Assembly (NCBI GenBank): GCA_014381795.1
Contig: JACNKY010000228.1
Coordinates: 1-8,648 of the forward strand
Direction of reading: 5' to 3'
Length of the DNA stretch: 8,648 nt
DNA from: Pseudomonadota bacterium
Lineage (GTDB): Bacteria > SAR324 > NAC60-12
Numbering within the stretch: the first letter of the stretch is position 1; each line of letters begins with the position of its first letter. The notes below the pieces were generated by a model, which worked only from the letters and a program-made list of their open reading frames with translations, ran no database searches and was not told the origin of the DNA. The translations under genes were made by a program, and so were the position numbers. Below, in pieces: positions 1 to 7,543 of this stretch.

Positions 1-162
1 GAAAAATTATCGAAGGTAGGAGCCGTAGGAAAAATTGTCCAGGCCGCAAAACATGGTAGCGACCCGATGCACATTATTGTGCAGGTAATGGATCGCTTTG
101 AGATTATTGATATTGCTTCTGAAGATCCTATAATCAGGGCAAAAGTAGAATATATAACGTAA
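1..162 (+). pseudogene. lon: Lon protease N-terminal domain fragment, ended by an in-frame TAA
   Basis: Frame 1 is open from the left edge and encodes the end of the Lon N-terminal substrate-recognition (PUA-like beta) subdomain. Residues such as KVGAVGKIVQAAK, IIVQVMDRFEI and AKVEYIT match, in order, the E. coli Lon stretch around VGTVASILQ, VLVEGLQRARI and AKAEYLE. The frame meets TAA at 160-162. Lon-like sequence then resumes at once in the same frame ([13 protein letters not shown], then [16 protein letters not shown]), so the break looks like a nonsense substitution rather than an indel. The gene's true start lies outside the window; by family length roughly 60-80 residues are missing on the left. 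It may be a real null or split gene, a sequencing or assembly error, or a readthrough site. The homology call is strong; the cause of the stop is unknown. Confidence 0.75.
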
Positions 163-249
163 ACGGGTGAAAAAGAATCGGAAGATGAACTAAAAGCTTT
201 TTCCGTTTCCATCATTAATCTCATCAAAGAACTGGTACAACTAAACCCT

Positions 250-2181
250 TTGTTTAAAGAAGAACTAGGGCTTCTGATGGGACGAATCAATCTCAAAGAT
301 CCGGCGACACTTGCTGATTTTGCTGCATCGATGACAACTGCATCCGGAAAAGAATTACAGGAGATACTGGAAACAAAAAGCATAAAAATACGAATCGAAA
401 AAGCATTGTACTTGCTTAGGCACGAACTGGAAGTAGCAAAACTGCAGGTAAAAATTTCTAAGCGGGTAGAGGACCGAATGTCTCAGCAGCAGCGAGAATT
501 TTTCCTGCGGGAACAACTCAAGGAAATTAAGAAAGAACTAGGAATCACCAAGGAAGGTCCTGAAAGTGAAACAGATAAATTTGAAGCACGTATTAAAAAG
601 CTTAAACTCTCTGAAGAAGCAAAAGAACGTATAGATGAGGAGCTTGAAAAATTACATTTAATTGAACCTGCCTCACCAGAATATAACGTGACACGAACAT
701 ATCTGGACTGGCTGACAATTTTACCATGGGGGATCCACAGTAAAGATTTCTTTAATATTCAACGCGCAGCTCGAATTCTCAATCGTGATCACTATGGCCT
801 TAAGGATGTCAAAGATAGAATTTTGGAATTGATATCTGTAGGAATCATCAATGGTGATTTGGCAGGCTCAATTGTTTTGCTGGTTGGACCTCCTGGTACT
901 GGTAAAACTTCTGTAGGACAATCGATTGCCAAGGCTTTGGGACGTAAATATTTCCGTTTTTCTCTGGGTGGAATGCGTGATGAAGCAGAAATAAAAGGGC
1001 ATCGTCGCACATACATAGGTGCACTTCCAGGCAAATTTGTTAATGCAATCAAAACTTGCAAAACTTCCAATCCGGTAATTATGCTGGATGAAATAGACAA
1101 AATTGGCGCAAGTTTTCATGGAGACCCTGCTTCAGCTTTGCTGGAAGTTCTAGATCCTGAACAAAACAAAGACTTTTTGGATCACTATCTGGATGTACGT
1201 TTTGATCTTTCGAAAGTACTTTTTATTTGTACTGCAAACCAAACAGACACAATTCCACCTGCACTGCTGGATCGAATGGAAGTAATCCGACTTTCAGGTT
1301 ATATTCTGGAAGAGAAACTGCAAATTGCCCGTAAACATCTTTTACCAAAACAACTTAAAATACACGGACTCAAGAAGTCACAGTTTTTTCTGCCAAAAGT
1401 TGTTCTACGTGAAATGATTGATGGTTATGCCAGAGAAGCAGGTGTAAGAAGTCTGGAAAACAATCTTAAAAAAATAATGAGAAAATCCGCACGTAAGATT
1501 GTAGAGGAAGAAATTGAAAATGTTAAGATTACTAAAGATGATCTGCCTGAAATGTTGGGACGCAAGACTTTCGCAGAAGAAACTCGTTACAAAAAACCTA
1601 AAGTTGGAGTCATAACCGGTCTCGCGTATACAAGTGTCGGCGGAGCTACTTTGTTCATAGAAGCATCTTTTGCGGAAGCAAAGAATCCAGGATTCAAGCA
1701 GACGGGACAACTTGGTGAAGTGATGGTAGAATCAACTGAGATTGCTTACACATATATCCGTTCAAAAGGCAGTAGTGATGCAAGAATTAAAAAATTCTTT
1801 GCAGAAAACTTTGTCCACATGCATGTACCGGCAGGAGCTACTCCTAAAGATGGTCCCTCTGCAGGTATTACAATGGCTTGCGCACTTCACTCACTGGTTT
1901 CAAATGAAGCAATTATTCCTAATATTGCCATGACTGGAGAGTTAACTCTCACGGGTTTGGTCATGCCTATCGGGGGTGTAAAAGAAAAAACAATTGCTGC
2001 CAGACGTACCGGTATTTCTCAATTAATTTTTCCTGCTGAAAATCAAAAAGATTTTGAAGATTTGGATGAAATAATAACTAGAGGCATCAAACCGCATTTT
2101 GTGAAAACATTTGAAGATGTGCTGCCTATTTGTTTTCCAAATTTGAAAGGAACAAGTAAAAAGAAACCGGCAAAAAAATAA
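250..2181 (+). CDS. lon: ATP-dependent protease Lon (main body: helical region, AAA+ and protease domains)
   Basis: Cytosolic AAA+ serine protease that unfolds and degrades damaged and regulatory proteins. Numbering from TTG 250: residues 1-150 hold the end of the N-domain and a charged coiled-coil ([20 protein letters not shown]). The AAA+ domain has Walker A GPPGTGKT at 213-220, Walker B MLDEID at 278-283 and the family signature [16 protein letters not shown]. The protease domain contains the Ser-Lys dyad, Ser537 in DGPSAG and Lys578 in GGVKEK. A Lys-rich tail ends the protein. All catalytic residues are intact. The frame is open back to the TAA at 160-162, and homology covers that stretch, so TTG 250 is not a natural start. 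If translation restarts, ATG 277 with AGGG six bases upstream is the better candidate. Such a product would lack the N-terminal beta subdomain used for substrate recognition. The stop codon lies 11 bases before the TSUP gene, suggesting an operon. Confidence 0.93.
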   Translation: MFKEELGLLMGRINLKDPATLADFAASMTTASGKELQEILETKSIKIRIEKALYLLRHELEVAKLQVKISKRVEDRMSQQQREFFLREQLKEIKKELGITKEGPESETDKFEARIKKLKLSEEAKERIDEELEKLHLIEPASPEYNVTRTYLDWLTILPWGIHSKDFFNIQRAARILNRDHYGLKDVKDRILELISVGIINGDLAGSIVLLVGPPGTGKTSVGQSIAKALGRKYFRFSLGGMRDEAEIKGHRRTYIGALPGKFVNAIKTCKTSNPVIMLDEIDKIGASFHGDPASALLEVLDPEQNKDFLDHYLDVRFDLSKVLFICTANQTDTIPPALLDRMEVIRLSGYILEEKLQIARKHLLPKQLKIHGLKKSQFFLPKVVLREMIDGYAREAGVRSLENNLKKIMRKSARKIVEEEIENVKITKDDLPEMLGRKTFAEETRYKKPKVGVITGLAYTSVGGATLFIEASFAEAKNPGFKQTGQLGEVMVESTEIAYTYIRSKGSSDARIKKFFAENFVHMHVPAGATPKDGPSAGITMACALHSLVSNEAIIPNIAMTGELTLTGLVMPIGGVKEKTIAARRTGISQLIFPAENQKDFEDLDEIITRGIKPHFVKTFEDVLPICFPNLKGTSKKKPAKK

Positions 2182-2192
2182 ATCGACATTAC

Positions 2193-3020
2193 ATGCAATC
2201 CATTTTTAACAATCCTGAAATTATTTCACTGTTGGGTTTGCTGTTTGTTTCAGGTGCGTTTGCGGGTTTGTTAGCAGGTCTTTTCGGCGTCGGCGGTGGA
2301 ATCATTTTAGTGCCGGCCTTACTCTATGCCTTTGATGAACTGGGTTATTCAGCTGAAGTCACCGCACACATGGCAGTTGGGACATCACTGGCGATTATCG
2401 TACCCACCTCAATCACCTCCGCCTGGTCCCATTACAAACGTGGTTCAGGCAACATTAGTTTATTCCGCAAACTTGCAATTCCGGTGGTGTTCGGCGCTCT
2501 GCTTGGTTCATGGCTTGGAGGTAGTTTGAGTGGAGATACACTCAAAGCGGTTTTCGCCACGCTGACAATGTTGATTGCACTAAATTTATTACGGAAAAAT
2601 AATTTCGTACTTGCTAAAGAATTACCTGCAGTTTCAAAGCAGTGGAGTGCAGCAGGTCTGATCGGTCTGCTTTCAGCAATAATGGGAATCGGAGGTGGTG
2701 TCTTTTTCACTTCTTACTTTACTGCTTACAGTTTGCCTATGCTGAGCGCAGTTGGGACATCAGCAAGTTTAGGATTGATGATTTCACTACCAGGAGCAAT
2801 CGGTTATATTTTCAGCGGTTGGTATAATCCAAATCTTCCTCAGTTAAGTTTCGGATATTTTAATTTGATGAGCTTTCTTTTCATTTTCCCAATAACAATG
2901 TTCATGGCACCGCAGGGTGCAAAACTGGCTCATAAACTTGATAAAGACAAACTCAAACGCTGGTTTGCATTTTTCCTGATGATTATGTCCCTGCGTATGT
3001 TTTACAAAATTTATATTTGA
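2193..3020 (+). CDS. TauE/SafE (TSUP, formerly DUF81) family membrane transporter
   Basis: Multi-pass inner-membrane protein of 275 residues, the usual family length, with about eight hydrophobic segments. The inverted-duplication signature of TSUP proteins is clear. The first half has GLLAGLFGVGGGIILVPAL (25-43) and AVGTS (61-65); the second half repeats GLLSAIMGIGGGVFFTSYF (158-176) and AVGTS (186-190). Characterised members export or import sulfite, sulfoacetate, thiosulfate or related organosulfur anions, but the substrate cannot be read from the sequence. The protein has no cysteine. It sits between lon and the uridine kinase gene with gaps of 11 and 13 bases, so it is probably co-transcribed, and the neighbours do not point to a sulfur pathway. 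ATG 2193 is chosen because it begins just before the first membrane segment; no Shine-Dalgarno sequence is visible. Confidence 0.9.
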   Translation: MQSIFNNPEIISLLGLLFVSGAFAGLLAGLFGVGGGIILVPALLYAFDELGYSAEVTAHMAVGTSLAIIVPTSITSAWSHYKRGSGNISLFRKLAIPVVFGALLGSWLGGSLSGDTLKAVFATLTMLIALNLLRKNNFVLAKELPAVSKQWSAAGLIGLLSAIMGIGGGVFFTSYFTAYSLPMLSAVGTSASLGLMISLPGAIGYIFSGWYNPNLPQLSFGYFNLMSFLFIFPITMFMAPQGAKLAHKLDKDKLKRWFAFFLMIMSLRMFYKIYI

Positions 3021-3033
3021 CGTTTTACTTCCT

Positions 3034-3645
3034 ATGACAACAGCAAAACCTTTCGTGATGGGAATCGGCGGCGGCTCCGGTTCCGGAAAATCAACGATTG
3101 TAAAAGAGATTTTAAAACAGTTAGGTACGGAAAAAGTTTCTGTTATCCAATACGATTCCTATTACAAAAATCGCCCTGAATTATCATTTGAGGAACGAAC
3201 CAAAATCAATTTTGATCATCCTGATTCTTTGGAGACAAACCTACTGGTAGAGCACCTCAATCTTCTGATTTCAGGAAAAAATGTGGAAATCCCTGTATTT
3301 CATCATTTTACTAAATATTTAAGAGATTCGAGTACGAAAAAAGTGGAATCCCGACCCATCCTGATCGTGGAAGGCATTCTGGTATTAAATGATAAAGAAC
3401 TCAGGGATTTGATGAATTTGAAAGTATTTATAGACGTACCCCCGGATTTGAGGTTCATCAGACGTTTAAAACGAGATTTATCTGAACACGGACGGTCTGT
3501 TGAATCCGTAACCAAGCAATACCTTGCTACTATACGTACAATGCATGAGGAGTATGTTGAGCCCAGCAAAATTTACGCAGATGTAGTTATTCCAGAGAGT
3601 TGGAGCAAAAGGGAGGCCGTTAATCTGTTGGTCTCACATTTATAA
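3034..3645 (+). CDS. udk: Uridine/cytidine kinase family protein (Udk-like)
   Basis: P-loop kinase of 203 residues, close to E. coli Udk in length. The family phosphorylates uridine and cytidine to UMP and CMP in cytosolic pyrimidine salvage. Visible motifs are the P-loop GGGSGSGKST (12-21), the YDSYYK segment with the likely catalytic base Asp41, NFDHPDSLE (59-67), VEGILVL (112-118), the lid Arg-rich stretch RRLKRD..EHGR (143-154) and EPSKIYAD near the C-terminus. The nucleobase loop is unusual. Most members read Y-D-(Y/F)-x-x-H-T/S-R after the PV pair; here it is FHHFTKYLR (89-97), with one extra residue and Tyr95 where the base-contacting His is expected. The Thermus thermophilus enzyme with Tyr at that site is known to be cytidine-specific, so uridine activity is uncertain. 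The gene lies 13 bases after the TSUP gene and has no Shine-Dalgarno sequence; the bases before ATG are pyrimidine-rich. Confidence 0.88.
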   Translation: MTTAKPFVMGIGGGSGSGKSTIVKEILKQLGTEKVSVIQYDSYYKNRPELSFEERTKINFDHPDSLETNLLVEHLNLLISGKNVEIPVFHHFTKYLRDSSTKKVESRPILIVEGILVLNDKELRDLMNLKVFIDVPPDLRFIRRLKRDLSEHGRSVESVTKQYLATIRTMHEEYVEPSKIYADVVIPESWSKREAVNLLVSHL

Positions 3646-3668
3646 AGTTTTCAAGAGAAACATTTTTC

Positions 3669-3683
3669 ATAATTTAGAATTAT
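3669..3683. terminator. Weak AT-only hairpin between convergent genes
   Basis: The 42-base gap between the convergent kinase and ankyrin genes contains ATAATT-TAG-AATTAT, a perfect 6-bp stem with a 3-base loop. A T-rich run follows on the plus strand, reaching into the 3' end of the opposing gene (T7 at 3694-3700). The stem has no G-C pair, so it would be a poor intrinsic terminator. The position is right for a shared terminator, but support is weak. Confidence 0.25.
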
Positions 3684-3687
3684 TTAT

Positions 3688-5055
3688 TCAAAATTTTTTT
3701 CCCAGTAAACGAATTACATCCTTATGCTGGAAATTTTCGGCGTAATCCAAAGCAGTTTTTTTGTCAAAATCCACCACCGTTGGATCAGCACCCTTATTCA
3801 GCAATAATCCTATTGTTCCGATATTCCCTCTACCAACCGCTAAGATCAGCGCCGTTTTGCCACTATCATTCTGTATGTTGACTCTGGCACCGCGTCTCAG
3901 CAATTCCCACATGGCCTGCGTATTCCCTTTTTCCGCAGCCCACATTAGTGCAGTCCAGCCTGCTTGAGTACGTGAGTTCAGATTAGCACTTGATTCCAAT
4001 AATAAATTTAACAGTGTCAAATCGCCATGAAAAGCAGCCCACATAAGAGGTGTAAAATCTCCTTTATCTGGATCTGCACCGTGCTCCAACAATAATTTAA
4101 CAATTGCCTTATTTTTCATGGATGAAGCCCAAATTAGAGGGGTGTCATCAAATTCATCCATTAAGTCTACCTCAGCGCCACGTTCCGCCAGTAATTTCAC
4201 AAGATCTGCGTTTTGTGTTTTGACTGCATGCATAAATGCAGTATAACCCTGTTGATCTTTTAATTCCAACTCAGCTCCGGAAAGCTGTAATTGCTCTACA
4301 GCAGGCTTATTCCCACTTTTGACCGCCATTATCAGGGAAACCATGGGGGTTTCCGGAATGCTAATGTTTTCTACCGGTTCAGTGTTAAGCACTACTTGTG
4401 TCTTGTTGTCTGCTAAAAAAACTTGCTGAATTTTACCTGACTGATAGTATGGCCAGAGAAAGTACAATAAAGCCAATGCAACAGCAGTGAAGCATAAAAT
4501 CAGCAGCCATCCAAACTTGAACCATGGCGAATATTTATCAGAAACATCTTTCGGCAAGATAATCTCAACATCTTCCGGTTTATCAATTAGAAAAGGTTTT
4601 TCCGCTACATACTTTTGCGGATTAACAGTTTCAGGAATAACTCTCTTAAACACCACGTTATCTTGATCACTGGAAAAGAATGGTGCTGAAAAACGAGAAT
4701 AATATTTGGGCTTAATCGTGAAAGTTTCTTTTGCCGGACTCTGCTCCTCAATTATTTGAGGCCTGCCTTCTGAGATTCCCAGCAGAATTCCAGGATCCAT
4801 TTGTGAACTTCCGATTATGGAAATGGGAATGTTTTGTAGTCGGACATGCTTGATAATTAACCCCAAAAGCTCATGCGTGTCCTTGCTAATGACTTGCAAA
4901 TTATCCAAATTAAGAGTAACCTTTCGCGTGTTAGCAGAAGCCAATCTTTTTTTAATAGCTTGCATTTCCTGCTCGATTTCTACATGCCTCAACTCATCAA
5001 TTACTTTCAAAGTCGTAATTTGATCTTTTTCTGTAAGAACTGTTCGGTTCAACAT
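3688..5055 (-). CDS. Membrane protein with STAS-like domain, one TM helix and ankyrin repeats
   Basis: 455 residues in three parts. Residues 12-98 resemble a STAS (anti-sigma-factor-antagonist) domain: a beta strand ITTLKVID, a long helix, the strand KVTLNLDNLQVIS, a helix HELLGLIIKHVRLQ and the strand ISIIGSS. The phosphorylated D-S/T-S-G of SpoIIAA is degenerate here (SKDT), so classical phospho-switching is doubtful. After a linker, residues 181-204 form a single transmembrane helix ending in WPYY. Residues 238-455 hold about seven ankyrin repeats with motifs such as TPLIWA, TPLMWAA, TALMWAA, TALILAV and LLLEHGADP; the junction after GADPD at 330 is about three residues short. Lys residues flank the helix, so topology is not settled; N-inside would put the ankyrins in the periplasm. 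The role is probably a protein-interaction scaffold. It is transcribed alone, divergent from the envelope genes. ATG 5055 lacks a Shine-Dalgarno sequence. The ankyrin and TM calls are firm; STAS is likely. Confidence 0.85.
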   Translation of the reverse strand: MLNRTVLTEKDQITTLKVIDELRHVEIEQEMQAIKKRLASANTRKVTLNLDNLQVISKDTHELLGLIIKHVRLQNIPISIIGSSQMDPGILLGISEGRPQIIEEQSPAKETFTIKPKYYSRFSAPFFSSDQDNVVFKRVIPETVNPQKYVAEKPFLIDKPEDVEIILPKDVSDKYSPWFKFGWLLILCFTAVALALLYFLWPYYQSGKIQQVFLADNKTQVVLNTEPVENISIPETPMVSLIMAVKSGNKPAVEQLQLSGAELELKDQQGYTAFMHAVKTQNADLVKLLAERGAEVDLMDEFDDTPLIWASSMKNKAIVKLLLEHGADPDKGDFTPLMWAAFHGDLTLLNLLLESSANLNSRTQAGWTALMWAAEKGNTQAMWELLRRGARVNIQNDSGKTALILAVGRGNIGTIGLLLNKGADPTVVDFDKKTALDYAENFQHKDVIRLLGKKF

Positions 5056-5082
5056 TGTACTTTGACTATATTGGCAGGAAGG

Positions 5083-5110
5083 TTGCAGAAGTTTATTAAG
5101 CCTATATAAA
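5083..5110 (+). promoter_or_regulatory. Candidate promoter in the divergent intergenic region
   Basis: The 109-base gap (5056-5164) separates two divergent genes and must contain start signals for both. On the plus strand TTGCAG (5083-5088) and TATAAA (5105-5110) lie 16 bases apart; the -10 matches five of six consensus bases but the -35 only three. On the minus strand a TATAGT (complement of 5065-5070) sits 9 bases before the ATG at 5055, with no convincing -35. This is pattern matching only. Confidence 0.25.
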
Positions 5111-5164
5111 TTTTTCTTATATGAGAATCAGCAAAAAACACACCAAGTTTTTGACAATTATCAA

Positions 5165-6172
5165 ATGATAAATTTTACACGTAAATTGCTTTTGGTGCAG
5201 TTTATTTTCGCCTTAAGTTTGACAACTGTTTCGGCAGTAGAAGAAGCAGAACCTATTTTTTGGAAAGATCGGCAGATTTCCCAATTGGAGCAACTTACTC
5301 CAAGTCTGGTGAAATCCGTACAAAGTATGCAGACAAAAATCAGTTCAGTCGCTATTTCAAGTATTTCTTTTGGAGATGCTCTACCTGCCAGTTTTCGCAA
5401 AGTCGCTACTGCACGTTTACAGCAGACACTCACCAGTCTGATCAAGTTGAAAGTCAGCGTCTGCGAATCATGCAGTCAGATCCGCACCAACATTTCAGGT
5501 AGTTTCCTAAAAATCAGTCGCGGTATCGCTGACGACAAATATCGCAGGGATGTTGCCAAAGAACTAAATGTTAAGGGCTTTCTTGATATTGCAGTGTTTA
5601 CCAGTGAAGGCGAGCAGCTTTCAATCTCACTTAATGCCTATGAAGCAAAAGGAGGCGAAATTGTTTTTTCTAAAATAGTTACAGGAACACCGCCTAAAAC
5701 TGGATCTTACATACACGCTTTTTTCGGTAAGATGAGTGTACCTATTACCTTCACAAGCACAACTTCAGGCAGCGTTGTCACTGTTGAGCATCAGGCACGT
5801 GTACTCGGAGGAGAAAAATTGGTGCGGCTTACGGATGACTGGAGTTTTTCCGGCGGCGGTGCCATGTTGAGTGATGACAACTCGAACTTGTCAGATAAAT
5901 ATGAGTCATCAATCACAGGTTTTTTGATAGACGGAACAATAAGTTATGACGTTTTTAACTTTGGTGGAGAGCAGGTAGCATTTTCTCTTCTTGCTGGTTT
6001 AGGAATGATGACAGTAACACCTTTCAATAATCCGTCATATTTCAAGACAGGTTTCAGCTTTTCTGTAGCAGAACAATTGACACTTAACTACCATTACCTG
6101 TCAATGCTGACAACTGACGAAAGTGCCACTGCCTCAGGAGCATCAATTATTTCCATAGGCTGGAAATTTTAA
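5165..6172 (+). CDS. Secreted protein: CsgG/TolB-N-like domain plus predicted outer-membrane beta-barrel
   Basis: 335 residues with a signal peptide (RK, then a hydrophobic core, cleavage likely at VSA|VEE after residue 24). Residues 45-175 look like the alpha/beta domain of CsgG/FlgO/TolB-N-type periplasmic proteins: a helix with ARLQQTLTSLI, a strand KVSVCESC, then ISRGIADDKYRRDVAKELN leading to KGFLDIAVF, and finally LSISLNAYEAKGGEIVFSK. A CxxC pair (Cys100, Cys103) could form a disulfide or bind metal. Residues about 200-335 alternate hydrophobic and polar residues with Gly and aromatics and end in IISIGWKF. A terminal Phe is the classic signal for BAM-mediated outer-membrane insertion, so this half is probably a barrel of about eight strands. 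The protein may anchor or partner the lipoprotein encoded 36 bases downstream. I recognise no named family; localisation is more certain than function. No Shine-Dalgarno precedes ATG 5165. Confidence 0.75.
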   Translation: MINFTRKLLLVQFIFALSLTTVSAVEEAEPIFWKDRQISQLEQLTPSLVKSVQSMQTKISSVAISSISFGDALPASFRKVATARLQQTLTSLIKLKVSVCESCSQIRTNISGSFLKISRGIADDKYRRDVAKELNVKGFLDIAVFTSEGEQLSISLNAYEAKGGEIVFSKIVTGTPPKTGSYIHAFFGKMSVPITFTSTTSGSVVTVEHQARVLGGEKLVRLTDDWSFSGGGAMLSDDNSNLSDKYESSITGFLIDGTISYDVFNFGGEQVAFSLLAGLGMMTVTPFNNPSYFKTGFSFSVAEQLTLNYHYLSMLTTDESATASGASIISIGWKF

Positions 6173-6208
6173 TTTTTTAATTACGTATTTCATAGATCTA
6201 CGCTTATC

Positions 6209-7540
6209 ATGAAACAATTTTATAATGACAGCATAATACGTTTATTAACTCATCTTACTTTTGTTGTAAGCATTTTATTTGTGTTTTTACTCAGCAGTTG
6301 CGCTACGACGGAAGAATCTGTAGGCATTGTAGCAGAACTTCCGGTGAAGAAAAAAGTGCTTTTCAATCAAAGGACTGATGGAGGTAAAAATTCAGTTACT
6401 GTTATAGAAGAGACACAGGGCAACAAGAGGATTCTACGTGTTGTTTTGCAACGTGGAGGACTGCAGTCAAACTTAATCCATACTATTGACAGTCCTAATT
6501 TTGTCATTGCAGTACCGCTCCAAGATGCAACCAGTAAACGTTTGAGTTTGAAGACCGCTGCCTTTGAACAAAGTCTTAAACTCGATATTGATCAATTACT
6601 ATCACGTTATCTGTCGCCAGAACGTTTTAACGTTTCTGTAATAATTAATTGGGACAAAAAACTACTCCAGGAAGTTCAACTCAAAAACCTGCCGCTTGAG
6701 ACTGAGAACACAAAAGCAGAGACCAGTGATGATAATGCAGACGAGGATGCCGATGTTAATGAAAATGCAAAACGTAACCATGAACTTAAAGAAGCCTTAA
6801 AATCAGTACAGGTAAGTGTTTTACTGGATAACACTTTGCCTGAAACTCAAGAACAATTTTTAATGAAACTAATCCCTGCTCAGGAATTTTATCTTGCTGA
6901 GCGTGGAGATACTGTCACTGTAGAAAGAACTTCTTTTCCAAAACCTTTTTCAGACAGCATTGCACCTTATGAAGAACAGATTGTCAGAAGGAAACTGAAT
7001 GAGTTATTGTTGAAATATGTAGCCAAATCTGACTTTGTGGTAAATGTTAATTTTTCATTGATTGAAAGCAACGAAGAAACTAAAAGCACACCACCGTCTG
7101 CTAGTAATATAAAAATGTCGATAAATTTACTGCTAGATGAAACTGTTCTTCCTACTGTTGATACTTTTCTGAAAGAAGCGGTCCCGCTGGCCATAAACTT
7201 TGATCAACAACGTGGAGATTCGCCGGAAATTATCCGTAAGAATTTTCCCGAGCGTTCCGACAACTCTCTTTCACCGGAACAACGTGGTGCGCTTAAGGAA
7301 TATCGTGTAAAAATACTTCAAGCTTTCCAGACAGGTGACTACGTTGCAGGTTTAGAATGGGCAGCAAAAGGTCTGAAAGTCGCCGTGAAGCGTTCGGATA
7401 AAATATTTATTCTGAAAATGAAAGGCTCATTACATTTCCTCCTTGAAGAAAAAGATGAAGCTCTCGAAATGTGGCAGCATGTTCAACGTTTAGATCCAAA
7501 AGATGAAGAGGTAAGTCAAATGCTGGAAAATCTGGAGTAG
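6209..7540 (+). CDS. Lipoprotein with two tandem FliF-C-like modules and a TPR-like tail
   Basis: 443 residues. A signal peptide ends in the lipobox LSSC with lipidated Cys31; Ala at +2 predicts outer-membrane sorting by the Lol rule. The body shows an A-B-A-B pattern. A1 (119-150, KLDIDQLLSRYLSPERFNVSV) and A2 (254-286, KLNELLLKYVAKSDFVVNV) match the helix-strand half of the FliF C-terminal ring-building domain. B1 (199-247, VQVSVLLDNTLP to RGDTVTVERTSF) and B2 (301-346, MSINLLLDETVLP to RGDSPEIIRKNF) match its second half, VxVLVD...LV...RGDxVxV...F. A1 and B1 are separated by an acidic insert (165-185); the second insert is very short, so the long FliF beta-collar is missing. Residues 360-443 are helical and TPR-like, ending in ALEMWQHVQRLDP. 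I infer a periplasmic, outer-membrane-anchored oligomer or ring component. The next gene shares the layout. There is no flagellar context here, so a flagellar role is unlikely. Confidence 0.78.
   Translation: MKQFYNDSIIRLLTHLTFVVSILFVFLLSSCATTEESVGIVAELPVKKKVLFNQRTDGGKNSVTVIEETQGNKRILRVVLQRGGLQSNLIHTIDSPNFVIAVPLQDATSKRLSLKTAAFEQSLKLDIDQLLSRYLSPERFNVSVIINWDKKLLQEVQLKNLPLETENTKAETSDDNADEDADVNENAKRNHELKEALKSVQVSVLLDNTLPETQEQFLMKLIPAQEFYLAERGDTVTVERTSFPKPFSDSIAPYEEQIVRRKLNELLLKYVAKSDFVVNVNFSLIESNEETKSTPPSASNIKMSINLLLDETVLPTVDTFLKEAVPLAINFDQQRGDSPEIIRKNFPERSDNSLSPEQRGALKEYRVKILQAFQTGDYVAGLEWAAKGLKVAVKRSDKIFILKMKGSLHFLLEEKDEALEMWQHVQRLDPKDEEVSQMLENLE
7534..7537 (+). promoter_or_regulatory. Shine-Dalgarno GGAG that sets the start of the next gene
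   Basis: GGAG lies six bases before ATG 7544 and is embedded in the last codons of the upstream lipoprotein gene (CTG GAG TAG). It is the only clear Shine-Dalgarno sequence before an annotated start in the window. It supports both the ATG 7544 start and translational coupling of the two genes. Confidence 0.6.
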
Positions 7541-7543
7541 GTA

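Noticed and set aside
1..250. Frameshift as the cause of the lon break
   Set aside because: Lon-like sequence lies in the same frame immediately before and after the TAA, so no net indel is needed; a substitution is simpler.
250..252. TTG as the genuine start of lon
   Set aside because: Lon homology extends upstream in frame past this codon to the window edge and there is no ribosome binding site before it; it is only a possible start downstream of the premature stop.
792..1710. Minus-strand open frames opposite lon (792-1100, 868-1119, 1405-1710)
   Set aside because: They lie wholly antisense to the conserved AAA+ and linker coding sequence, show no domain features and have no independent start signals.
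5151..5156. Perfect TTGACA -35 hexamer
   Set aside because: It ends eight bases before ATG 5165, so its -10 would fall inside the coding region, and no TATAAT-like hexamer sits 16-18 bases downstream.
6902..7221. Two RGD tripeptides in the lipoprotein as integrin-type adhesion motifs
   Set aside because: Both sit at the same place in the repeated B unit and correspond to the RGD conserved in FliF C-terminal domains, so fold conservation explains them better.
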